Positions 8,880-17,129 of a stretch of DNA of 32,099 nt are shown piece by piece. A program made the position numbers and the translations under genes. The DNA is from Bacillota bacterium (GTDB lineage: Bacteria > Bacillota > Desulfotomaculia > Desulfotomaculales > JAJYZD01): the NCBI GenBank assembly GCA_021800315.1, contig JAJYZD010000004.1:1-32099 (forward strand), read 5' to 3'. Positions within the stretch are counted from its first letter, which is position 1, and every line of letters starts with the position of its first letter. The notes below the pieces were generated by a model, which saw nothing but the letters and a program-made list of their open reading frames with translations, was not told the DNA's origin and did not search any database.

Positions 8880-9086
8880 GTGGACGCATTGCCAACCAAG
8901 TTATACACGGTGGAGCAGGCCGGGCAATATCTGCTGATCCCGGAAAAGCGAATCCGCACATGGTTACGGGAAGGCCGGTTACATGGCTACAAGCTGGGGG
9001 GCGAGTGGAGAATCAGCGAGGAAGACCTTGAAGAGTTTCTTGCCTCCGGCTACACGGGCAATAAGCCGCAAACCAAAGGGGAATAA
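8880..9086 (+). CDS. Excisionase-family helix-turn-helix DNA-binding protein
   Basis: LYTVEQAGQYLLIPEKRIRTWLREGRLHGYKLGGEWRISEEDLEEFLAS, typical xis/MerR-like HTH (HTH_17). Confidence 0.85.
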   Translation: MDALPTKLYTVEQAGQYLLIPEKRIRTWLREGRLHGYKLGGEWRISEEDLEEFLASGYTGNKPQTKGE

Positions 9087-9481
9087 CCCGGCCCGTTTCA
9101 ACGGAGAGACCCCCAGGAGACGCTACAAGCGACGAGAACCGAAAAAGGTACATTCATACCATCCCGCCCAAGATCGAAGCGGAAACAGGCCGTAGCAACG
9201 GCAACCCCTCACCCTGGCAAAACGGAACAAACGGAACGGAACAGAACGCCCCAAGGAAAAAAAGCCAGAAACGACCCGGCCTCCTGCGGTCCTGCGAACC
9301 TTCATAAACCTTCAGGGGGGTAGGCCGTCCGGACACCGTCAGCCCGGTGGCCGAACCGAACCGAACCGAATCAGCGAAGGTAAAAAGCCCGTTCCCACGG
9401 GGCGGACATCAGGCCGGACGGGCAAACGAAGCGAAGCGGCGAAGCGGAGCGATCAACAGAGCGAACCAGGAATTTCACGCG

Positions 9482-10594
9482 ATGATAAACAAAAAAACGG
9501 AGCGGGAGGCGGAAGCGGTGGCGGGCAAAGCGGCAAAGCCCAAAGCGGACAAGCCCACAAAGACCAAGCGGCGTGGACACGGGGAAGGAACGGTCTATTT
9601 CCATGAGGGGAAGCAGCTTTGGGTAACCCAGGTTACCATAGGCGGCAAGCGACGGACCCTCTACTGTTCAAGACCAGCAAGGAGGTACAGGACAAGAAGG
9701 CGGCCCTTGAGGCCGAAGTCATTAAGGGCACATACGCCGAACCATCGGCCGTTACTTTTGGGCAATGGCTTGCGAGATGGCTTGACGTTTACGTGAAACC
9801 GGCCGTTAGAGATACTGTCCACGCAGACTACGAAAGCATTATTAAGCTGCATATCCTGCCGGCGCTGGGTGATATGCCGATTCAAAAACTGCGGCCTTCG
9901 GACTTACAAGCCTTCTACAAGGCCAAACTTGAAGGCGGTCGGTTGGACGGCAAGGAAGGCGGACTCTCCACCCGTACGGTTAGGCTATTACACTTTCTTA
10001 TTGGCAAGGCGCTCAAACAGGCCTTCAAAGAAGTACTGGCGGCCAGAAACGTGAACGAAGCAACCATTTTGCCGAAGATGGTTAAAAAGGAACCGCGCTA
10101 TTTAGCACCCCAAGAACTTGAAACTTTTATCGGTGTTATGGCGCAAAGCAGGCACTTCGCGCCGTTATGATGGATATCGGAACCGGCCTGCGCCGTGGCG
10201 AATTATTGGGATTGCAGCGTGATTGTGTGGATCTGGAGAGGAAAACCATCACTGTTCGGCGTTCATTGGTACGGCGGCTGAAAGGCGCTCCCGTAATTCA
10301 CGAACCAAAGACGGCGGCCGGCGGATAGAACCACGAAACTCTTCCCGCCGCGTAAAAGCATATCTGCGCAAGGCTGGCATGCCGGATGCTTCCCTGCACG
10401 GCCTTCGGCATACCCACGCAACGGAACTACTGCGGATGGGGACCGCACTGAAAACCATTCAGAAGCGGCTGGGACATGCGAACTTTTCCAGTACAAACAT
10501 CTACACGCACGTCGTCGAGGAGCTGGACAGGGACGCGGCCGACAAGATCAACGGCGTTCTGAAGGCAGCCGCCCGGCGGACGGCCCGAAAATAA
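9482..10594 (+). pseudogene. int: Tyrosine recombinase/integrase with at least three frame disruptions and an internal deletion
   Basis: Frame 2 to ~9660 (RRGHGEGTVYFHEGKQLWVTQVTIGGKRRTLY), frame 1 to ~10160 (TSKEVQDKKAALEAEVIKGTY...TFGQWLARWLDVYVKP...), frame 3 (AVMMDIGTGLRRGELLGLQRDCVDL...IHEPKTAAGG*), frame 2 from ~10325 (YLRKAGMPDASLHGLRHTHATELLRMGTALKTIQKRLGHANFSSTNIYTHV). Confidence 0.88.
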
Positions 10595-10597
10595 CTT

Positions 10598-10615
10598 TTG
10601 CAGTACTTTTGCAGT
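10598..10615 (+). repeat. Right copy of 18-bp internal direct repeat ttgcagtacttttgcagt
   Basis: Identical to 6452-6469; extended locally to tandem acttttgcagtacttttgcagtac. Confidence 0.6.
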
Positions 10616-10637
10616 ACGAGCCCAATGAAGAAGGACT

Positions 10638-10715
10638 CCCGAACCCGGGAGCCCTTGTCTTTACTGGTGAACCACGGCGGACACGAAGCAATGGCCGCCT
10701 GATCAACAATCAGGC
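10638..10715 (+). repeat. attR-like copy of the 78-bp perfect direct repeat
   Basis: Identical to 6265-6342; lies just 3' of the integrase C-terminus. Confidence 0.9.
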
Positions 10716-10721
10716 GGCCAT
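10691..10721. terminator. Perfect 13-bp-stem hairpin 3' of the acyl-CoA synthetase, overlapping attR
   Basis: atggccgcctgat-caaca-atcaggcggccat; lies just beyond the minus-strand stop at 10740; no strong U-tract. Confidence 0.55.
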
Positions 10722-10739
10722 TATAACCGGAGAAACCGC

Positions 10740-12719
10740 TTACTCGTGCTTGTGCATCTTCATGACGGCTTCCCGGATCTCGTTGACCGAGGCTTCCTCC
10801 TCGATGGTGGAAAGGTCGCCCAGGTCCTTGCCCGTCATCAGGGTACGCATGACCCGGCGCATGATCTTGCCGCTACGGGTCTTGGGCAGCATGTTGACGA
10901 ACTCGACGTCCCGCATAACCACGATGGCGCCCATGGTGTTGCGTACGTGGGTGATCAGTTCCCTGGCCAGTTCGGGCGAAGGGGAGTAGCCCTTTTGGAG
11001 CACTACGAAGGCGGATGCCACCTCGCCTCTGAGTTCGTCGGGCACACCGGAGACGCCGGCTTCGACCACGGCCGGGTGGCCGATGAGGGCGCTTTCGATT
11101 TCCACCGTGCCGATACGGTGGGCGGCGATCTTGATCACTTCGTCGGACCGGCCGGCGAACCACAGGTAGCCGTCCTCGTCCACGGCCGCGGCGTCGCCGC
11201 AATAGTAGTAGCCCTTGGTGGTCGGGTACTTTTCCCAGTACTCGTTCCGGTAGATATCCTCGGTTTGCCAGAGGGTGGACGTCAGACCCGGGAAGGGCTG
11301 CTTGATCACGACCACGCCTTTTTCGTTCGGAGCGACCGGCTTGCCGGTGGCCTGGTCGAGAATCGCGGCGATGACACCGGGAACCGGGATGGCCGCGGAA
11401 CCGGGCTTGATCGGCACCATGCCCAGGCCGTACGGGTTGGCGAATATGGGGCCGGCGGTCTCGGTCTGCCACATGTGGTCAATGACCGGGATGCGGTTGC
11501 CGAAGACATCCTCCTGCAGCCATTTCCAGGCCGGGGGATTGAGCACCTCGCCGGCGCAGAAGATGCGTTTGACCGAACTGAGGTCGTGCTTTAAGGCCTG
11601 GTCGATGCCGATGCGCATCTGGGCCCGGACGCCGGTGGGGGAAAACCACAGGGCGGTGGGACGGTGGCGTTCGACGATGTCCCACCACATGTCCTGGTTC
11701 GGGTAGTCGGGCGTTCCGTCGTACATGACGGAGGTGCAACCGGCCAAGAGCGGCCCGTAGACGTTGTAACTATGACCGACGATCCAGCCTATGTCCGAGG
11801 TGCAGAACCAGACGTCGTTGGCCTTAAGGCCGTAGATCCATTTACCCATGGAGTGAACCCAGATCTGGTAGCCGCCGTGTTTCTGCACGGTCACCTTGGG
11901 GCGGGCCGTGGTACCCGAAGTGGGCAGGAGGAACAGGGGTTCGTTGGACTCCATGATCTCCACTTCGGAACTCTGTCCGGCACCAAGGGCGACAAAGTCT
12001 TCCCAGGCGATGTCCCGGCCTTCCTTGAGGGGGGTGTCGGGGTTTTTCCGCAGTACGGCCGCCTTTTCGATCTGGCCGGGCGGGCACTTGTCGATGCCGT
12101 CGTCCACGATCTTCTTGAGGTCGATGGGCTTGCCCCGCCGTGAACTCTCGTCCTGGATCAGCATGTAGCGGGCACCGGAGATCTGGAGCCGGTCGGCCAC
12201 CGCTCCGGCCGAAAATCCGGCGAAGATGACCACGTGCACCGCGCCGACGCGCGCGCAGGCCAGCATGGCGGCCACCGATTGAATGCTGGTGGGCATGTAG
12301 ATGGAAACTCGGTCGCCTTTGTTCACGCCCATGCCGCGCAGAGCAGCCGCGTATTTCTTTACCAGGTCCAGAAGTTGGGCGTAGGTGACCACCTCCGTGG
12401 TGCCGTCCTCGCCGTTTTCGGCTACCAGGGCGGCCCGGCCCCCGTTGCCCTGCAGGACCTTGTAGTCGACGCAGTTGTAGCATATGTTGGTTTGACCGCC
12501 GATAAACCATTGGAAGGTTGGGTATTCCCAGTTGAAGACCTTGTCCCATTTCTTGAACCAGTGGATGTCGGAGGCGGCGTCGAGGGCGGCTTTTTCCCAG
12601 AAGCCCTCGGGATCCCCGGCGGCTTTGTCGATGAAGGTCTTGACGTAAGGCGGAATCAACCCGGTGCCGGATTTGTCGTCTGCCATAAGTGCGTTTTCCA
12701 TCTCCCCTGAATTATTCAC
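10740..12719 (-). CDS. AMP-forming acetyl/acyl-CoA synthetase family protein
   Basis: LFLLPTSGTTARPKVTVQKHGGY, TSDIGWIVGHSYNVYGPLLAG, HMWQTETAGPIFANP, YYCGDAAAVDEDGYLWFAGRSDEVIKIAAHRIGTVEIES, LPKTRSGKIMRRVMR. Confidence 0.88.
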   Translation of the reverse strand: MNNSGEMENALMADDKSGTGLIPPYVKTFIDKAAGDPEGFWEKAALDAASDIHWFKKWDKVFNWEYPTFQWFIGGQTNICYNCVDYKVLQGNGGRAALVAENGEDGTTEVVTYAQLLDLVKKYAAALRGMGVNKGDRVSIYMPTSIQSVAAMLACARVGAVHVVIFAGFSAGAVADRLQISGARYMLIQDESSRRGKPIDLKKIVDDGIDKCPPGQIEKAAVLRKNPDTPLKEGRDIAWEDFVALGAGQSSEVEIMESNEPLFLLPTSGTTARPKVTVQKHGGYQIWVHSMGKWIYGLKANDVWFCTSDIGWIVGHSYNVYGPLLAGCTSVMYDGTPDYPNQDMWWDIVERHRPTALWFSPTGVRAQMRIGIDQALKHDLSSVKRIFCAGEVLNPPAWKWLQEDVFGNRIPVIDHMWQTETAGPIFANPYGLGMVPIKPGSAAIPVPGVIAAILDQATGKPVAPNEKGVVVIKQPFPGLTSTLWQTEDIYRNEYWEKYPTTKGYYYCGDAAAVDEDGYLWFAGRSDEVIKIAAHRIGTVEIESALIGHPAVVEAGVSGVPDELRGEVASAFVVLQKGYSPSPELARELITHVRNTMGAIVVMRDVEFVNMLPKTRSGKIMRRVMRTLMTGKDLGDLSTIEEEASVNEIREAVMKMHKHE

Positions 12720-13108
12720 GCATTCGTTGGCTTGAAGTTGCTGTTTGCAGAAAAAAGGGCGGGCTGCGAACTGGTGAACGAAACATGGGGAAGACCGGAT
12801 CTTCCCCAGAGCCCTGAATAATTCGGGTCTACCGGGAGGGTCGCGCGAAACCTGGCCCGGCCACCACCTCCCAAACTAGTATTCCCTCCTGTGACATTCG
12901 GCTAATTATAGGTTCGGGACTTACGGTTGCTCAATGTTAGGCCGCCCAAAGGGCGGAAACCAGCCCCCGGCGGTCGCTGATGGCGCCTAACGGCTGTCCC
13001 CGGGGGGGCAGTCCGCGATGATCGCTTTCATATGTAATATATTACGTATCACCTGGCGCTGGCTTGGCCCGCAACCCAAATTACGCCACAACAGATTTTC
13101 CCGGATTG

Positions 13109-13137
13109 TTGACAAGCGCCGAAAGCCCGTGTTAGAC
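13109..13137 (+). promoter_or_regulatory. Candidate sigma-70-type promoter for the cobalamin-regulated operon
   Basis: TTGACA (13109-13114), 17-bp spacer, TTAGAC (13132-13137), ~16 bp before the riboswitch. Confidence 0.55.
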
Positions 13138-13152
13138 TCAGGGCAACCGAAT

Positions 13153-13331
13153 AAGGAAACAGGTGCCTCCGTAAGAGGAGAATAGGAAAGTCCGTACGGC
13201 GAGCCCGGGTTCGCCGGAAGGCGCGGTCCCGCCACTGTAAACGGTCAGTTTTGCCGCCGTAACGCCACTGGAGCTTCTCCGGGAAGGCGCGGCCCGACGA
13301 TGACCCGTGAGCCAGGAGACCTGCCTGTTTC
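13153..13331 (+). ncRNA. Cobalamin (AdoCbl) riboswitch
   Basis: aaacaggtgcctccgtaagaggagaataggaaagtccgt ... gcggtcccgccactgtaa ... cgccactgg ... gggaaggcgcggcccgacgatgacccgtgagccaggagacctgcctgttt; B12 box and flanking paired elements, upstream of cobS. Confidence 0.93.
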
Positions 13332-13383
13332 GTGTAGTCGTGTCTTCGCGGAAAAGGACACGGTTTTTTCCGAGGGTGATGGC

Positions 13384-13424
13384 AAAGTCCTCGGCCGGTA
13401 TGGCACCGGCCGGGGACTTTTTGT
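13384..13424 (+). terminator. Riboswitch expression-platform terminator
   Basis: aaagtcctcggccgg-tatggca-ccggccggggacttt followed by ttgtt. Confidence 0.8.
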
Positions 13425-13515
13425 TACGAAGGGGGGCGGTTGGGCTGATTGACGCCGGTCGGGGCGGATGAGGATGGAAAGGTTAAGCCCCTATCAGCCC
13501 TGAAGGAGAAGCGAG

Positions 13516-14256
13516 ATGCGCGGATTTTGGTTGGCTTGTCAGTTCCTTACGATTGTACCGGTGACCGTGCGGGGCCCGGTGGAGGACCGGGACCTGGCGG
13601 CGGCCATGGCTTGGTTTCCGCTGGTCGGTCTCTTGCTGGGCGCGGCGGCGGCCGGGGTCTATGTGCTGACGGCGTATGTGTCCCCGTCGGCTTTGAGTGC
13701 CTTCGTTCCGCTCGCCTTCCTGGTGCTGGTAACCGGCAACATGCACGGTGATGCCTTGATGGACGCGGCTGACGGTCTTGGCAGCGGGCGTCCTCCGGAG
13801 AGGGCCCTGGAAATAATGAAGGACAGCCATGTCGGAGCCCACGGCGTCATGGCCGGCGTCCTCGGTTTCCTGGCCAAGCTTCTCCTGCTGGGGGCCCTGC
13901 ATCCAGCGGGCCGGATCACCGCCCTGGTGCTGGTACCGGCCCTGGGGCGCTGGACTCACGTTTACGCGGCCAGGACCAATCCCTATGTCCGGCCGGACAA
14001 CGGAAAGGGCGGGTTCACCAGGTACGTGGGTAACCGGGAACTCATCCTGGCTTCGGGCACCCTGGTCGCCGCGGCCCTGGTGCTCATGGGACCGGCAGGG
14101 GCCGTGCCGGTGGCGGCCGCCCTGGTGGTTGCCCATCTGGCCGGGCGTCATGCCCGTAAGATGCTCGGCGGCCTTACCGGAGACATCTACGGCGCCCTGG
14201 GCGAACTGGTGGAAATGGCCGGATTGGCGGTTATCCTGTTGTTGGAAAGGTTTTGA
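13516..14256 (+). CDS. cobS: Adenosylcobinamide-GDP ribazoletransferase (cobalamin synthase)
   Basis: FLTIVPV, NMHGDALMDAADGLGSGRPPERALEIMKDSHVGAHGVMAG, TGDIYGALGELVEM. Confidence 0.93.
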   Translation: MRGFWLACQFLTIVPVTVRGPVEDRDLAAAMAWFPLVGLLLGAAAAGVYVLTAYVSPSALSAFVPLAFLVLVTGNMHGDALMDAADGLGSGRPPERALEIMKDSHVGAHGVMAGVLGFLAKLLLLGALHPAGRITALVLVPALGRWTHVYAARTNPYVRPDNGKGGFTRYVGNRELILASGTLVAAALVLMGPAGAVPVAAALVVAHLAGRHARKMLGGLTGDIYGALGELVEMAGLAVILLLERF

Positions 14257-14280
14257 GGGAAGAGTAAAGGAGAGATTGCT

Positions 14281-15342
14281 GTGAGTTTGCTTGCGACCAC
14301 TGTCAAGGGTATTGAACCGGCCAGCGGGGAGTGGCGGCAAAAGGCCGGGGAACATATCGACAAACTGACCATGCCGCCCCGCGCCCTGGGAAGGCTGCTC
14401 GACCTGGCCGAGCAGCTGGCCGGCATCAGGCGGACCATTAAACCGCGGGTGGAGAACAAAGTGGTCGTCACCATGGCCGGCGACCACGGTGTGGTCAGCG
14501 AAGGAGTGAGCGCCTTCCCCCAGGAGGTGACGCCCCAGATGGTCCGCAACTTCGTGGCCGGCGGCGCCGGCATCAACGTCATCGCCCGGGTCGCCGGGGC
14601 GCGCGTGGTGGTGGTGGACATGGGTGTGGCGGGGGACCTCGGCGACCTGGCGCGGGCGGGGCGGATCCTGTCCTACCGGATCGCCCCTGGCACGCGCAAT
14701 ATGGCGACCGGTCCGGCCATGTCACGGGAGCAGGCGTGCGCGGCCCTGGAAGCCGGTATCGACATCGTGGGCGTTCTTGCGGCCGAGGGTCTGGACCTTT
14801 TAGGCACCGGCGACATGGGCATCGGCAACACGGCTCCGTCGGCGGCCGTCCTGTCCGCGTTCGCGGGGCTGCCGGCCCGGGAAACCGCCGGGCGGGGCAC
14901 GGGAGTGGGCGACGAGGCCCTGGAAAACAAGATCCGGGTCATCGACCGGGCGCTGGCGGTCAACAAACCCGACCCGCAAGACGCGGTCGACGTCCTGGCC
15001 AAGGTGGGCGGTTTCGAAATCGGGGGCATAGCCGGACTGATCCTGGGGGCGGCCTACCACCGGATACCGGTGGTGGTCGACGGCTTCATTTCCTCGGCCG
15101 GGGCCCTGGTGGCCAAAGCGCTGGCTCCTGACGCGGTGGATTACATGATCGCCGCCCACCGTTCCCATGAGCAGGGCCACCGGATCATGCTGGAGGTCCT
15201 GGGCCTTTCGCCCCTGCTGGATCTCAACCTGCGCCTGGGCGAGGGAACCGGGGCGGCCCTGTCCATGAAGGTGGTGGAGGCGGCGGCCGCGGTGATCAGC
15301 GACATGGCGACGTTCGAAGACGCCGGGGTGACCTCGGGGTAG
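14281..15342 (+). CDS. cobT: Nicotinate-nucleotide-dimethylbenzimidazole phosphoribosyltransferase
   Basis: GDHGVVSEGVSAFPQEVTPQMVRNFVAGGAGINVIAR, DLLGTGDMGIGNTAPSAAV, HRSHEQGHRIMLEVLGLSPLLDLNLRLGEGTGAAL. Confidence 0.95.
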   Translation: MSLLATTVKGIEPASGEWRQKAGEHIDKLTMPPRALGRLLDLAEQLAGIRRTIKPRVENKVVVTMAGDHGVVSEGVSAFPQEVTPQMVRNFVAGGAGINVIARVAGARVVVVDMGVAGDLGDLARAGRILSYRIAPGTRNMATGPAMSREQACAALEAGIDIVGVLAAEGLDLLGTGDMGIGNTAPSAAVLSAFAGLPARETAGRGTGVGDEALENKIRVIDRALAVNKPDPQDAVDVLAKVGGFEIGGIAGLILGAAYHRIPVVVDGFISSAGALVAKALAPDAVDYMIAAHRSHEQGHRIMLEVLGLSPLLDLNLRLGEGTGAALSMKVVEAAAAVISDMATFEDAGVTSG

Positions 15343-15344
15343 GG

Positions 15345-16130
15345 CTACAGCGGTTTTTCCGTGACCGTCAACTCCTGGTCGTCGAGCAGCGCCCGTACCA
15401 CCGGTTGTACCCCGGAGGCTTGTCCGCTGGTGAAGAAGGCCCATCGGCCTTCTTCCGGGGTCACGGTGTCGCCGGTAACCCTGCGGGTCTGGCAGGCCAC
15501 GGCCCGGGCGGTGTCGATGACCAGAACGTCAGGCCCGGCTACCTTTTGGACCGCTTCGCGCAGGAAATGGTAGTGGGTGGAGCCCAGGACTATCGTATCC
15601 ACCTTTCGCCCGATCATGGGCGAAAGGCATTCGGATAACAGTTCCTCCACCGCGGGACCGGTCGTCAGGCCGGCCTCGACCATTTCCACCAGACCAGGGC
15701 AGGGTACGGAGACCACCTCGGCTTGCCGCGCGAACTTCTCCTTGAGGTTGTTGTACCGGTCGCCGGCCAGGGTGACCTGGGTGGCCAGTACACCGATGCG
15801 ACCGTTCCTGGTGCCTTCGGCGGCCGGTTTGACGGCCGGCTCCATGCCCACCACCGGCACCGCCAGCAGCCCGCGCAGGTAATCCAGGGCGGCTATCGAG
15901 GCCGTGTTACAGGCTACCACTACCGGCCCGGCGCCCCGGTCGGCCAGAAAGCGGGCGATGGTCAGGGACCGGGAGCGGATTTGGGCGGGATCGCGTAAGC
16001 CGTAAGGGCAGTAAGCCGAGTCGCCGTAGTAGATGAGGTCATGGCGGGGCAAAAGGCGCCTTATCTCCCTCAGGACCGAGAGACCTCCCACGCCGGAGTC
16101 GAATATACCGATGGGCAAGGTGAAAACCAC
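15345..16130 (-). CDS. murI: Glutamate racemase
   Basis: PIGIFDSGVGGLSVLREIRRLLPRHDLIYYGDSAYCPYG, VVACNTASIAAL, VLGSTHYHFL. Confidence 0.93.
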   Translation of the reverse strand: MVFTLPIGIFDSGVGGLSVLREIRRLLPRHDLIYYGDSAYCPYGLRDPAQIRSRSLTIARFLADRGAGPVVVACNTASIAALDYLRGLLAVPVVGMEPAVKPAAEGTRNGRIGVLATQVTLAGDRYNNLKEKFARQAEVVSVPCPGLVEMVEAGLTTGPAVEELLSECLSPMIGRKVDTIVLGSTHYHFLREAVQKVAGPDVLVIDTARAVACQTRRVTGDTVTPEEGRWAFFTSGQASGVQPVVRALLDDQELTVTEKPL

Positions 16131-16388
16131 CTCCTACCGGTCTATTGTCTCACCTTCGGGCCGGCAGCGCAAATAGGGCGGCCCGGAAAAACAAGCCGCC
16201 TGTCTTCACTTGTCTCGCCCCCTTGTTTTTGCCCTGGCCCCGCCGGGCCAGAGATATGTGCGGGGCCCGGTTGGAAGGGCCCCCACCCTTGCTTTATTAA
16301 GTGGTCATGGTACAATATGTTAGGCAGTAGGTGTTTATGGAAATCATCTAAGGCAATGTACAAACAGTTTTTAAGGAGGCCATCTTAA

Positions 16389-16598
16389 ATGAAGCTCGAG
16401 GATGCAATAAACAAGGGAAAGGAAATATTGGTGAGTGCTAGCTATCCTATTACGTTTACGGAATTAAAGGAGGCAAAGCCGCAGCCGGATGGAGGTTGGT
16501 CTCTGGTGTACAAATCGCTCTTTAGGTCTGAGATTGTAACCATAACCATTAATCCCCAGGGAGAGGTTATATCGTTTAACGCAACTAAGGAGAAATAG
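16389..16598 (+). CDS. Small hypothetical protein (70-aa class), first gene of a low-GC pair
   Basis: MKLEDAINKGKEILVSASYPITFTELKEAKPQPDGGWSLVYKSLFRSEIVTITINPQGEVISFNATKEK; SD aaggagg upstream. Confidence 0.6.
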   Translation: MKLEDAINKGKEILVSASYPITFTELKEAKPQPDGGWSLVYKSLFRSEIVTITINPQGEVISFNATKEK

Positions 16599-16602
16599 TG
16601 TG

Positions 16603-16974
16603 ATGGACCAACTCGAAAGCATGGAAAACCATAAAACAACTGCTCAACATTACTGTAACAATGCCAATAAATTAATGGAGGCCGGAGAAATACAAAAGGC
16701 TTCCGAGCTTTATTGGGGGTTTATTGCCCAGGAGATCCTGGCCTTTGCTGCAACAAAAGAAAGAAACCTTGGAACACATAGGCAGTTCGTAGAGTTTTGT
16801 ACGGATCTTAGTAAGGCAACAGAAGATCCATATTTTAAGGACGAATTCAAGGCGTTATATAATGCCTTACATGTAGATTTTTATCATTTAATGTATGAAA
16901 TGTCGGAAATTAGCGATTTCGCAATCCGGGCACGACATTTTGTCGAGCGTCTTTGGTCTCTTGAGGAAAAATAG
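16603..16974 (+). CDS. PaREP1/HEPN-like domain protein
   Basis: NKLMEAGEIQKASELYWGFIAQEILAFAATKERNLGTHRQFVEFCTDLSKATEDPYFKDEFKALYNALHVDFYHLM resembles PaREP1/HEPN families; start 5 nt after the upstream stop with its SD inside the upstream gene. Confidence 0.6.
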   Translation: MDQLESMENHKTTAQHYCNNANKLMEAGEIQKASELYWGFIAQEILAFAATKERNLGTHRQFVEFCTDLSKATEDPYFKDEFKALYNALHVDFYHLMYEMSEISDFAIRARHFVERLWSLEEK

Positions 16975-17129
16975 ACCATATGTACGGCCCGCCGAAGCGG
17001 ACCGGAAGGGGACCTGCGGGGTGGTAACCGTAACGGTTCCACCACGTGCCAAGAGCGACACCTGCTCAGTACCGAGCCCAAGTACCACCGCCGCCTCGGC
17101 ATCCCGGCCGCGAAGGCGCCAATCGTTCT

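Larger units (their letters stand above)
6343..10637. mobile_element. Decayed small integrative element (integrase, xis-like HTH, primase, brnTA) between 78-bp direct repeats
   Basis: Direct repeats at both ends; tyrosine integrase remnant abuts the right repeat; mobile-element-type genes inside. Confidence 0.8.

Noticed and set aside
13153-13331. Cobalamin riboswitch as a novel RNA
   Set aside because: It matches the well-known AdoCbl riboswitch consensus and sits before cobS; ordinary.
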